This document shows positions 14,379 through 23,231 of a stretch of DNA of 25,798 nucleotides, piece by piece. How positions within the stretch are numbered: position 1 is the first letter of the stretch; the number at the start of each line of letters is the position of its first letter. Origin of the DNA: Anaerolineaceae bacterium (GTDB lineage Bacteria > Chloroflexota > Anaerolineae > Anaerolineales > Anaerolineaceae); the NCBI GenBank assembly GCA_011620465.1, contig WOZC01000105.1, positions 1-25,798 of the forward strand. The letters are read 5' to 3'. A model generated the notes under the pieces. That model made no database searches and was not told the origin of the DNA. It was given only the letters and a program-made list of their open reading frames with translations. Position numbers and translations under genes: made by a program.

Positions 14379-16862
14379 ATGAAAACAGCTCTTACTACAA
14401 GATTTGTTATCTTAGGACTCGTCCTGTGCCTGCTGCTCAGCAGTTGTGACCAAATTGCCACTCCACCCCAACCTGTACCGACCATGACCAGCAGTCCAAC
14501 GGTGGAAGCGCCTGTCTCACCCATGCCGACTTATCAAATTGATGTAACCCCACCATCAGAAGCAACACTCGCTGAAGCCGATCGTGTCCTGGCTTTTGGC
14601 GATTACGAACAAGCCTTACAATTGTACAGTGCAAACGCGTCGGGTACATCTGATGACATCCAGGCAGCAGCGCTTTACGGTCAGGGTTTGACCTATTTCA
14701 AGCAAAATGACCTTTTTCAGGCAAAACGAGCGTTGACTGAGCTGCAGTCCCAATTTCCTGAAAGTCTCCCCGCAAAAAGGGCAAATTTTATCCTCGCCCA
14801 GATTAGCATCGGGCAAGAGCTTGAAGATGACGCGCTCGCCTATTACCAGGCTTATGCGCTGGCTCAACCCGGGATCATCGACGGAGAGGTTTACTCCCGC
14901 ATTGGTGACCTCCTGTCTGAATCCGGCGATACCGAAAGCGCTCTGGAAGCCTATCGGATAGCTTACCTGGCACCTCAGCTTACCAATAATCCAGCTGTCG
15001 CCATAAATGTAGCTTCCAGTTATTCCAGCCTTGGGCAGGACGACCTCGCCCTGGGCATTTACAAAGAGATCTTGCTTAATACCGAAAGTGATTACACCAA
15101 AGCACAAATGAACCTGTTGATCGCCCGTATCCTGATCAGCCAGGGAAATAGCGAAGAAGCATTCACCTATTTACAAGATTCGGTCAATAATTATCCCTTC
15201 ACTTATGATGCCTACACTGCCTTATTGATGCTCCTGGATGCCGAACAAAGTGTGGATGATCTGAAACGCGGGATCATCAACTACAATATCGAGCAATACA
15301 ACCTCGCTATTGAAGCCTTTGATCGCTATCTGGCTGGACAAGGATATGCCAAGGACGAAGCGCTCTACTACAAAGCCTTGAGTGTACGCGCGGAAGGACT
15401 TGTCAGAGCGGGTTTCTCTTCAGCTGAGCGCCTGGCTGCCAATGCAGCGGGTGGAACGTCTGAAGATAAGGAAGCCATCCAGCTTTGGAATGATTTGATT
15501 GTCACTTATCCACAAAGCCAATATCGCTTTGACGCGATTGAAGATATCATCTACACCCAAAACACCTACATGGGACAGTTAAAACTTGCTCTTGAAACGA
15601 CCCTGGCTTTCGTTGCAGCCCCAAATTCTCAACCTGACGCCCCTCAACTACTTCAGATCGCTGCAAATTATTACTTTCTCGACGGTCAGCTCAAAGAAGC
15701 AGCCGATTCCTGGACCCGCATCGCACTCGAGTTTCCTGCCTCGACTGATGCTTTCAACGGACTGTTCTTCGGAGGCTCACTTTACTATGAATTGGGTGAG
15801 TACGACAAAGCTGCGGAGAATTTTAATCGCGCTGTTCTGATCGCTACTCCCGAAACGCTGGAAGAATCGGGCTCAACCTTCTGGCTCGGTAAGGTTAGCC
15901 AGGCTAAGGGAGATCTAACAATCGCTCAGGAGTATTGGCGCTCTGCTGCAGAAATGGACCCTTTTGGATATTATGGTATCCGCTCTACAGAACTGCTCAA
16001 TGACCAACCGCTTTTCCCAGAAGTCGGGCTTAGTGGTAATCTGCAGCCAGACTTGGAAGGCGAGCGTCTGGATGCCGCTGATTGGCTCAAAACAGCCTTT
16101 AGTTTACCTTCTGAGATCAACCTGGAATACACTGCTGAACTTGCGAATGATAGCCGCTTTATACGCGGCGTTGAATTCCATCGACTTGGACTTTACAACA
16201 TGGCTTCCCAGGAGTTTGAGTCGTTGCGAAACACATACAAGGATGATGTCCTCAATAGTTTCCGACTAATTAAACTATTCCTCGACCTGGGCTATTATCA
16301 AAGCGCGATCGAATCCAGCCGCTCCATTTCCCGATTGGCTGGTTACGGTGATGTGCCGCTATCCACCAATTTTCCACCTTATTTTGCCCACGTGCAATAC
16401 GGGACCTATTTTCTGCCCTGGGTTGAACAGGTTTCAGACAAGTACGACATCCCGGAAATCCTCATTTTCAGTCTGATTTACCAGGAAAGTCATTTTGGGG
16501 CGCATGCCTATTCCGGTGCTGGAGCCAGTGGGCTGATGCAGTTGATGCCGGAAACTGCCGCGCAGATTGCCAGTGAAACCGGTTACCCTCCGAACTACAC
16601 GCAAGCCGATTTAGGTATACCTTACTACAATCTTGAGCTTGGCAGCAATTATCTCGCCCGCCAGTTGTACATTTTTGATGGAGACATCTATCTTGCACTT
16701 GCTGCTTATAATGGCGGTCCCGGCAACACGCTGCGGTGGAAAGAACTGGTTGGTGACGACCCGGATGTGTTTCTAAATTCAATTCGGTACCTTGAAACCC
16801 GTACCTACTTGCGCCGAATCGTCGAGATTTATCACATTTATTCGCTGATCTATGGCAATTGA
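14379..16862 (+). CDS. Lipoprotein soluble-lytic-transglycosylase (Slt70-like) with TPR region
   Basis: The enzyme cleaves peptidoglycan between MurNAc and GlcNAc, forming 1,6-anhydro ends, outside the membrane. Residues 1-23 are a lipoprotein signal ending in L-S-S-C23, followed by a Pro/Thr/Ser linker (24-55). Residues about 60-640 are a long helical region with TPR-type repeats (for example YEQALQLYSANA, AALYGQGLTYFKQ, YDKAAENFNRAV). The C-terminal SLT domain (about 690-827) has the catalytic E703 in YQESHF, then GASGLMQLMPETA and LALAAYNGGPGN, all typical. Length is 827, longer than E. coli Slt70 but with the same design. It stands alone between a promoter and a terminator and starts without a ribosome site. 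Confidence 0.93.
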   Translation: MKTALTTRFVILGLVLCLLLSSCDQIATPPQPVPTMTSSPTVEAPVSPMPTYQIDVTPPSEATLAEADRVLAFGDYEQALQLYSANASGTSDDIQAAALYGQGLTYFKQNDLFQAKRALTELQSQFPESLPAKRANFILAQISIGQELEDDALAYYQAYALAQPGIIDGEVYSRIGDLLSESGDTESALEAYRIAYLAPQLTNNPAVAINVASSYSSLGQDDLALGIYKEILLNTESDYTKAQMNLLIARILISQGNSEEAFTYLQDSVNNYPFTYDAYTALLMLLDAEQSVDDLKRGIINYNIEQYNLAIEAFDRYLAGQGYAKDEALYYKALSVRAEGLVRAGFSSAERLAANAAGGTSEDKEAIQLWNDLIVTYPQSQYRFDAIEDIIYTQNTYMGQLKLALETTLAFVAAPNSQPDAPQLLQIAANYYFLDGQLKEAADSWTRIALEFPASTDAFNGLFFGGSLYYELGEYDKAAENFNRAVLIATPETLEESGSTFWLGKVSQAKGDLTIAQEYWRSAAEMDPFGYYGIRSTELLNDQPLFPEVGLSGNLQPDLEGERLDAADWLKTAFSLPSEINLEYTAELANDSRFIRGVEFHRLGLYNMASQEFESLRNTYKDDVLNSFRLIKLFLDLGYYQSAIESSRSISRLAGYGDVPLSTNFPPYFAHVQYGTYFLPWVEQVSDKYDIPEILIFSLIYQESHFGAHAYSGAGASGLMQLMPETAAQIASETGYPPNYTQADLGIPYYNLELGSNYLARQLYIFDGDIYLALAAYNGGPGNTLRWKELVGDDPDVFLNSIRYLETRTYLRRIVEIYHIYSLIYGN

Positions 16863-16972
16863 CCAAGGTGATGAGCAATAGACCTGTTCTTGTTAGCAAA
16901 GCGAAGAATCTACATCTATCGGTAATTTTTTCTTCACCAATTCAAACTAAGACACACAACATCTATGATGAC

Positions 16973-17005
16973 AAAAAAACGGCTCTGTTTCCAGAGCCGT
17001 TTTTC
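16973..17005. terminator. Bidirectional intrinsic terminator
   Basis: CGGCTCTG (16980-16987) and CAGAGCCG (16992-16999) form an eight-base stem with loop TTTC, flanked by seven A's and five T's. It ends both the transglycosylase gene (+) and the ppdK gene (-). Confidence 0.92.
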
Positions 17006-17022
17006 TAACTTGAAAAAATGAT

Positions 17023-19866
17023 TTACCCGTTCTTTAGAGCAGCTTGGGCAGCAGCCAGGCGAGCCAACGGCACGCGGAAGGGAGAGCAGCTGACATAGTT
17101 GTTGCCGATCATATGGCAGAACTCGATCGAGCTGGGGTCACCACCATGTTCACCGCAGATACCAACTTCCAGGTTCGGGCGAACTGCGCGACCATCAGTA
17201 ATCGCACGCTGCATCAAGCGACCAACACCATCGCGGTCTAATTGCTGGAAGGGGTTCCTTTCGAGGATACCCTTGTCAACATAGACACCCAGGAAGGTGC
17301 GTTCAGCATCGTCACGGCTATAACCAAAGGTCATTTGGGTCAGGTCATTGGTGCCGAAGGAGAAGAATTCTGCATATTCAGCGATTTCACCGGCTGTCAC
17401 AGCGGCACGGGGAATCTCGATCATGGTACCAAATTTGTAATCAACCTGAACACCCTTCTCAGCCATGACATCCTTGGCAATTTTCACAAGAGTAGGCTGA
17501 ACTTCCTTGAGCTCGTTCACATGACCGGTCAGAGGGATCATGACTTCAGGATGAGGATCGAAACCCTTCAACTTGGTGTCGCAAGCAGCCTCAAAAATGG
17601 CTCTCACCTGCATCTTCATGATATCGGGATAAACGATACCAAGGCGGATACCGCGCAGACCCATCATTGGGTTGCTTTCGTGCATACCCTGAACTACCTC
17701 GAGCAAGCTTTCTTTTTCAGCTAAACCTTCGCTGATGCCTTTGGCTTTCAGTGTAGCAACCTCGGTCAAAAGGTCTTCAAGGGACGGAAGGAACTCGTGT
17801 AGTGGGGGGTCGATGAGGCGAATGATCACGGGTAAACCGGTCATGGCTTCGAAAAGACCAGAGAAGTCACTGCGCTGGAGGGGCAGAATCTTCTTCAAAG
17901 CGCCAAAATATGCTTGAGCTTCAGGAGAATTCTCCATATGAACTTTTTCAGTGTCAATTTCAGCTTTCAGGGCAGCCTTATCCTCATCACTGAGGGTACG
18001 ACCTTCCAGTCGACCAGCTGCCAGAGCGCTCTCAAGCCTCTCAATGTTATTGAGCATACGCTGGGTGCCTTCGGCATTCATGATCATCTTTTGGACGTCA
18101 GGTAGTCGCTCTACATCGAAAAACATGTGCTCAGTGCGGCACAGTCCAATGCCCATAGCCCCGTATTCACGAGCGCGTTTGGCATCTCTTGGGTAATCTG
18201 CATTTGCCCAAACCTGCAGGCGGGAGACTGCATCAGCCCAGCCGAGCAGGGTCATGAGTTCCTTCTGTTCGGAAAGATCAGGTGTTGTTGTGCCAAGTTT
18301 GCCAACAAAAACTTCACCAGTCGTGCCATCCAGGGAGATCCATTCACCTTCCTTGACAGTGACACCATTGCGAGTCATCTGGCGCTTGGTCATATCAATA
18401 TTGACTTCTGACGCACCAACAATACAGGGTACACCAAACTGACGGGCAACCACGGCGGCGTGAGAAGTAGCGCCACCTTCACTGGTCAGAATACCCTTGG
18501 CGGCTAACATACCATGTACATCATCAGGCTTGGTAAAGGGACGAACCATGATGACATCCTGTTTTTCAACGTTGTGCATCTTTTCGACAGTATCAGCATC
18601 GAAATAGATTTGTCCAACTGCGGCACCAGGAGATGCATTCACGCCCTTGGCGAAGAAACGACCTTCATTCTTGGCAGCATCAACGTCAGTACGAGCAAAA
18701 TGAGGATGGAGCATCTGGTCAATCTGTTCGGGAGTAACGCGGTTAAGAGCGGTTTCCTTGTCGATCAGACCTTCCATAACCATGTCATGAGCAACTTTCA
18801 CTGCGGCTTTAGCAGAGCGCTTGCCATTGCGGGTTTGGAGCATCCAGAGTTTGCCGTGTTCGATGGTAAATTCGACGTCCTGCATGTCTCTGTAGTGGTT
18901 CTCAAGCCGTTCAGTGATGTCAGAGAACTGCTGATAAACTTCGGGCAATTCTGAGGCGAGCGATGAAATTTTGGAAGTGTTGCGAATTCCAGCCACAACG
19001 TCTTCACCCTGGGCATTCATCAGGTAATCGCCAAACATGACGTTTTCGCCAGTTTGAGGATCACGGGTGAATGCTACACCTGTACCAGAGTCGAGACCCA
19101 TGTTGCCAAACACCATAGTCTGAATGGTTACAGCGGTTCCCAGGTCATCAGGGATGCTTTCACGACGTCGATAGTCAATAGCGCGTTTTGAATTCCATGA
19201 GTCAAAAACTGCTTTCACAGCCAGTTCGAGTTGTTTATAAGGATCCTGGGGAAATTCGAAGCCCTTTTGTTCTAATACAACTTTTTTATATTCCTCGGTG
19301 ATTGCTGCCCAATCGGCGGCATTCATCTCGGTATCGCTTTTGTAGCCTTTTTCTTGTTTATAGGCTTTCAGTGGTTCTTCAAAGTGCTCATCGTCAATAC
19401 CCATTACAACGGTACCTAGCATGTGAATGAGGCGGCGATAAGAATCATTGACGAAGCGTTCGTCACCGCTTTGTTGGACTAAACCTTTGGCAACTTCGTC
19501 ATTTAATCCAATGTTCAGGACGGTGTCCATCATACCAGGCATGGAGAACTTCGCGCCAGAACGGCAGGATACCAGCAGGGGGTTAACAGCATCGCCGAAC
19601 TTTTTACCGGCTTTTTCTTCAACGATTTTGAGGGCGTCCAAAACTTGCTGCCACATACCTTCGGGGAATTGGCGGGAGATTTGGAATGCGTTACAGGCCT
19701 CGGTTGTAATTGTCAGACCGGGGGGAACCGGCACACCAGCGCGAGTCATATCGCCCAGGTTGGCACCTTTACCGCCTAAAAGGCCGCGAACGCCATCCCA
19801 ATTACCAGCATATGCTTCGGCTTGGTCAACTTCATCAAATAGATAGACCCATTTTTTATCAGACAT
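17023..19866 (-). CDS. ppdK: Pyruvate, phosphate dikinase
   Basis: PPDK interconverts ATP + phosphate + pyruvate with AMP + PPi + phosphoenolpyruvate, using a swinging phospho-histidine. In anaerobes it often runs toward pyruvate, gaining ATP from PPi. The N-terminal ATP-grasp domain begins WVYLFDEVDQA with GGKGANLGDM. The central phosphohistidine block is GGATSHAAVVAR with H469. The C-terminal PEP barrel contains GLCRTEHMFF, GTNDLTQMTFGYSRDD and the catalytic C904 in ICGEHGGDP, matching Cys831 of the Clostridium symbiosum enzyme. Length is 947, within the family range. The ATG chosen has AGGAGG about five bases upstream; the earlier in-frame ATG lies ahead of that site. It is a single-gene unit between its own promoter and a strong terminator. 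Confidence 0.97.
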   Translation of the reverse strand: MSDKKWVYLFDEVDQAEAYAGNWDGVRGLLGGKGANLGDMTRAGVPVPPGLTITTEACNAFQISRQFPEGMWQQVLDALKIVEEKAGKKFGDAVNPLLVSCRSGAKFSMPGMMDTVLNIGLNDEVAKGLVQQSGDERFVNDSYRRLIHMLGTVVMGIDDEHFEEPLKAYKQEKGYKSDTEMNAADWAAITEEYKKVVLEQKGFEFPQDPYKQLELAVKAVFDSWNSKRAIDYRRRESIPDDLGTAVTIQTMVFGNMGLDSGTGVAFTRDPQTGENVMFGDYLMNAQGEDVVAGIRNTSKISSLASELPEVYQQFSDITERLENHYRDMQDVEFTIEHGKLWMLQTRNGKRSAKAAVKVAHDMVMEGLIDKETALNRVTPEQIDQMLHPHFARTDVDAAKNEGRFFAKGVNASPGAAVGQIYFDADTVEKMHNVEKQDVIMVRPFTKPDDVHGMLAAKGILTSEGGATSHAAVVARQFGVPCIVGASEVNIDMTKRQMTRNGVTVKEGEWISLDGTTGEVFVGKLGTTTPDLSEQKELMTLLGWADAVSRLQVWANADYPRDAKRAREYGAMGIGLCRTEHMFFDVERLPDVQKMIMNAEGTQRMLNNIERLESALAAGRLEGRTLSDEDKAALKAEIDTEKVHMENSPEAQAYFGALKKILPLQRSDFSGLFEAMTGLPVIIRLIDPPLHEFLPSLEDLLTEVATLKAKGISEGLAEKESLLEVVQGMHESNPMMGLRGIRLGIVYPDIMKMQVRAIFEAACDTKLKGFDPHPEVMIPLTGHVNELKEVQPTLVKIAKDVMAEKGVQVDYKFGTMIEIPRAAVTAGEIAEYAEFFSFGTNDLTQMTFGYSRDDAERTFLGVYVDKGILERNPFQQLDRDGVGRLMQRAITDGRAVRPNLEVGICGEHGGDPSSIEFCHMIGNNYVSCSPFRVPLARLAAAQAALKNG

Positions 19867-19921
19867 AAATCCTCCTAAGATTCTATTGTCATTCATCGGA
19901 ATGTTAATTTCACAATTGATT

Positions 19922-19971
19922 ATTCTACCATATTCATTCAGGTTTTCACTGAAAATATTTGCAAAATATTT
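19922..19971 (-). promoter_or_regulatory. ppdK promoter with extended -10 and UP-like A-tracts
   Basis: On the minus strand an extended -10, TGG followed by TAGAAT (19922-19927), has GTGAAA (19944-19949) 16 bases upstream. Just beyond it, two AAAATATTT boxes (19952-19960 and 19963-19971) are spaced 11 bases apart, one helical turn, in the position of an UP element. The leader would be about 50 bases and contains AGGAGG. The rest of the gap to 20114 shows no clear element and no good terminator for the nitroreductase operon. Confidence 0.5.
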
Positions 19972-20114
19972 ACAATGTTAATTCTTGAGAATTCACCTGG
20001 AATCATGATTTTCTTTGGGATTGGCTGTCACACCTTCCAGTCTGTCAAAATAAGATTTGGTACAGTTGTTGTGCCGTCCCATTTCTAAAAACAGGAGACC
20101 ATACCAAGTCTTTC

Positions 20115-20681
20115 CTAATCTTCATCTGTGGGTTTGGCTTCGTTGGATAACGCAATTTCCTGTAGATTGCCGAATTTTTCGAAATAAACATTCTTTTCTG
20201 AAAATTGAGTACGAGCAGGTTTGTCTTCTGCTGGATAACCAACAAAAACGACATTCAACGGAACGACACCTTGTGGTATTTCCAGGGTCTCCCGAACCGC
20301 TTTATCAATTGTATTGATTGGGTGTACACCGCACCAAACCGTACCAAGACCTAACGTAGTGGCTGCCAGGAGGATGTTCTGCGTAGCTGCGCTGCAATCC
20401 TGCACCCAAAAACGTTCGATGACCGTCTTCTTGATTGATCGCAAATCGCCGCACACCACGATAGCACAAGGGGCGTTCATCTTGCCAAAAGGCAGTGCTT
20501 TTTGCAGTTTTTTGAGCAGTTCTGGGCTTTGTATTACAACAAACTTCCAGGGTTTCAGGTTCATCGCGCTGGGGGCTGCCATGGCAGCTTCCAGAAGCCT
20601 CGTGATCTGTTCAGTGGTAAGCCTTTGTTCAGTGAACTTTCTGATACTGCGGCGTCTAAAGATCCAGTCAATGTCACTCAT
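20115..20681 (-). CDS. Nitroreductase-family FMN oxidoreductase
   Basis: This is a cytoplasmic flavoenzyme of the nitroreductase fold that reduces nitro compounds, quinones or flavins with NAD(P)H. FMN-binding signs are RRRSIRKFTEQ at the N terminus, APSAMNLKPWKFVVI, and GLGTVWCG near the C-terminal third. FVGYPAEDKP is also typical. Length is 188 residues. The start chosen is the ATG of MSDIDWIF, which overlaps the stop of the small membrane protein by eight bases; a start 24 codons earlier would run through that gene. It is the last gene of a six-gene operon. Its natural substrate cannot be told. Confidence 0.9.
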   Translation of the reverse strand: MSDIDWIFRRRSIRKFTEQRLTTEQITRLLEAAMAAPSAMNLKPWKFVVIQSPELLKKLQKALPFGKMNAPCAIVVCGDLRSIKKTVIERFWVQDCSAATQNILLAATTLGLGTVWCGVHPINTIDKAVRETLEIPQGVVPLNVVFVGYPAEDKPARTQFSEKNVYFEKFGNLQEIALSNEAKPTDED

Positions 20682-20907
20682 GGTCACTCTCTTGATCTGA
20701 TGCTTCCAATACTTGCTTGATTTCTTCTGCCAGCTCCCCATCTTCGCGTGCATTCACCTGCTCTACTTTGTCTTCCATCTCAACCGCAGCCTCACCAGGT
20801 TGGTTGTTGTTCTCTTGCTTTTTACCTGCAGATATGCCGAGAAGGATCCTGAGTACAACGATGACTGCGAGTAAGACCACAACATATCGAAAAATCTGTG
20901 TTGGCAT
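20674..20907 (-). CDS. Small single-TM protein with acidic tail
   Basis: The protein has 77 residues. Residues 5-26 are one hydrophobic helix (RYVVVLLAVIVVLRILLGI), followed by a short basic patch and a highly charged, Glu-rich helical tail of about 45 residues, likely cytosolic. No family is recognised. It is real: AAGGAG lies eight bases before the ATG, its stop overlaps the nitroreductase start, and it sits 40 bases after the alpha/beta hydrolase gene in the same direction. A weak internal promoter (TTGATT, 18 bases, TATATA) may lie in that gap. A role as an anchor or scaffold is only a guess. Confidence 0.75.
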   Translation of the reverse strand: MPTQIFRYVVVLLAVIVVLRILLGISAGKKQENNNQPGEAAVEMEDKVEQVNAREDGELAEEIKQVLEASDQESDHE

Positions 20908-20947
20908 ATCATTTACTCCTTTATATACCGTAGCATGTTTAAAAGAA

Positions 20948-21715
20948 TCAATCTTTACGCATGCTTACGATCAATGCGCCAATGGCAAGCGGTGCTTCCA
21001 GCATGGGAAGATGCCCGACGCCAGGCAAGACGACCACGCTACCAAGCCTGGAAGCCTCCACCATTTCATAGGATACTTCGGCTTTCATCAACTGATCCTC
21101 TCCGCCTGCAATAGCAAGCATTGGGATATTCAGGCCTTTAAGGAGCTCCAGATTGTTGTTTCGGGATGCGATGGCACGTTGAACGTTGGCGAAGCCGGTA
21201 GGTGGTGTCCGTTCCAAAATGGGAGTAACCTGGTGCATGATTTCATTCGAACGAGTCAGCTCTTGAGCCATCGGTGCCGCCACAGCAACCATTCCGGACT
21301 GCATTGCCAGCCTGGCTTCAGTAAGCCTCGATTCTTGTTTCTCAGGTGTATCCGACTGTGCATTGCTGGTGACCATCACTAATCCCTCCAGCTTTTCCGG
21401 ATACTTTTTTGCAAAAGCCAGTGCAATATAGCCTCCCATCGAATGCCCAACCAAGGTAAACTTTTCCAACCCCAATGAATTGACCATGGCAAACAGGTCA
21501 TCAGCAAATTGCTCGAGGCTTCCGTTGGCATTACCAATACTGGTCTTGCCGTGCCCACGCAAATCGGGCACGATGAAGCGAGCCTGATCAGCATACAGCT
21601 TTACCACTTCATTCCAGATACTGCCGTCCAAAGCCAGCCCATGCAGCAAAACCACCGGTTTTCCTTCTCCGTGGTCTTTAAAATGAATGTCAATATCATC
21701 GAAATTAACGATCAT
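20948..21715 (-). CDS. Alpha/beta hydrolase
   Basis: This 255-residue protein has the alpha/beta-hydrolase fold. VVLLHGLALDGSIW contains the oxyanion HG; the nucleophile elbow is GHSMGG with S92. D207 (GGEDQL) and H235 (GVGHLPMLE) complete the triad. It resembles carboxylesterases and 3-oxoadipate enol-lactonase-like proteins, but substrate cannot be assigned. No signal peptide is present. It starts 11 bases inside the end of the CCA-adding enzyme gene with AGAAGGGA as ribosome site, so translation is likely coupled. Confidence 0.92.
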   Translation of the reverse strand: MIVNFDDIDIHFKDHGEGKPVVLLHGLALDGSIWNEVVKLYADQARFIVPDLRGHGKTSIGNANGSLEQFADDLFAMVNSLGLEKFTLVGHSMGGYIALAFAKKYPEKLEGLVMVTSNAQSDTPEKQESRLTEARLAMQSGMVAVAAPMAQELTRSNEIMHQVTPILERTPPTGFANVQRAIASRNNNLELLKGLNIPMLAIAGGEDQLMKAEVSYEMVEASRLGSVVVLPGVGHLPMLEAPLAIGALIVSMRKD

Positions 21716-23231
21716 GGTAATTCCCTTCTACGATCAACCGCGATACATATGCCAGAGCTTCATCGCGGTTTTTTATCTCACCTTTCACCTGGGCTTCCCG
21801 GATGGATTCCAGGTAAGAACCGAGGTGGGGTCCAGGATTCAGGTGTAATGTACTCTGCAAGTCATCACCGTCGACCAGTCGCGGAGGGTCAACGATCGTA
21901 TCGTGATCATTGAACCAGGTGAGGATGATCTTTTCAGCAAGCGATTTTACCCCCTCATTCGGTGTGGTTGTTGAGGATTCATTCACAAGGTGTAAGACTG
22001 CACTTTCCAAACCAAAGCAACCGACCATCTTGAAATATTGGTAAAGCTCGAGCGGACCAACCTCTTGCTCCTGTTGGAAAGTGCGAATATTCCGATAACC
22101 GACACAAACGAGCTGGAAGAATTTTTGTTCCTTTTGCCCTAACATGAATGCATTCGTAAGTTTTTCGGCAAACTCGAGGCAGCCCACTCCGCTTTTCTCC
22201 TCATTGGCTGGTTTAGATAAAGGGGGTCTCCAGAAAAAAAGCGCGAAAAGGACCAGTAGTTGTTTCCTGTTGCGTCCACCCTGCAGACTCTCTTCGAAAG
22301 CGCTTTTGAGTCCATGTAGGATCTCAGGAGAAGAAAAGAGCATTGTAGATTGTTTGGGCAACAACGTTTCGGGGTTAATATTGTCTAAATATTTGAGGAA
22401 ACCATCCAGCATTTGCAAAGGATTAAGCTCAGTTTTCGATTCTTTCTCCGGAGTCAACTGGCTTGGCAGACGCATCTGTTCCATATTATCGTCTATGCCA
22501 TGGAAGCTTTCTCTGGAGGTCTCCGTCAGAATTTTTCCCGATGAATCCAACGTGTGCACTCTGAAAAACAGTTGATCAAGAATACCAAACGCATCCAGCA
22601 AATCATAAGTCAACGACAAGTTCGGTAAAGCCAGGCATTTGAGTAGCTCATCCCGGATTCTCTCGCCTGAGATTCTATTAATTCCATTTGTGGCTACGCG
22701 CAATTGGTTGATCATTTCAGGGCTTGTGCTCAATTTGAAAGCCCGGACCATACGTACCGCCCTCAAGACCCGCAGGGGGTCGCTGAGCAGCGAATTGGGA
22801 TTGCTAAGGCGCAACCTGGCAAGCCTGAGGTCTTCCTGACCACCCAATGGGTCGATCACCTCAGACAAGTGGTCAAGATCGATCGCCATGGCATTGATAG
22901 TGAAATCTCGCTGCCTCAGGTCTTCTTCCAGGCTTGCGCCGATGAAAGCCGTGAAGTCGAGCACGAGTTCGCCAGGTTGAGCCTGCTTCAAGATCACCCT
23001 GGCAGTTTGATGTTCGTCATCCAGTGAGTACCAAACGCCATCAAACCTTCGTTGTACCGCTTTCGCCAGCTTGACCGATCCGTCTGCGACGACAAAGTCG
23101 AGGTCTTTTACCGCCCGCCCCAAGGACAGATCACGAACCGCGCCGCCCACCAGGTAGACCTTCTGGTCAGGAGCAGCCCGCCTCACCTCCTGAAGGAAGG
23201 TCGCCAGCTTATCATCCACGCGGAGGCTCAT
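21705..23231 (-). CDS. cca: tRNA nucleotidyltransferase (CCA-adding/poly(A) polymerase family)
   Basis: The enzyme most likely adds CCA to tRNA 3' ends. The N-terminal nucleotidyltransferase core has LVGGAVRD (G29-G30), D43-x-D45 metal ligands in VKDLDFVV, and QRDFTINAMAID. The neck holds DPLRVLRAVRMVRAF and GERIRDELLK. The C-terminal half (about 240-508) is long and divergent, without a clear HD motif. Whether it adds CCA, only CC or A, or poly(A) cannot be read off. The window's tRNA-Leu lacks an encoded CCA, which fits a need for it. The ATG overlaps the end of hpt by 20 bases; a longer frame into hpt has no homology to the family. Length is 508 residues. Confidence 0.88.
   Translation of the reverse strand: MSLRVDDKLATFLQEVRRAAPDQKVYLVGGAVRDLSLGRAVKDLDFVVADGSVKLAKAVQRRFDGVWYSLDDEHQTARVILKQAQPGELVLDFTAFIGASLEEDLRQRDFTINAMAIDLDHLSEVIDPLGGQEDLRLARLRLSNPNSLLSDPLRVLRAVRMVRAFKLSTSPEMINQLRVATNGINRISGERIRDELLKCLALPNLSLTYDLLDAFGILDQLFFRVHTLDSSGKILTETSRESFHGIDDNMEQMRLPSQLTPEKESKTELNPLQMLDGFLKYLDNINPETLLPKQSTMLFSSPEILHGLKSAFEESLQGGRNRKQLLVLFALFFWRPPLSKPANEEKSGVGCLEFAEKLTNAFMLGQKEQKFFQLVCVGYRNIRTFQQEQEVGPLELYQYFKMVGCFGLESAVLHLVNESSTTTPNEGVKSLAEKIILTWFNDHDTIVDPPRLVDGDDLQSTLHLNPGPHLGSYLESIREAQVKGEIKNRDEALAYVSRLIVEGNYHDR

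Noticed and set aside
20717..21382. Open frame of 221 codons on the plus strand
   Set aside because: Antisense to the small membrane protein and alpha/beta hydrolase, with no family features.
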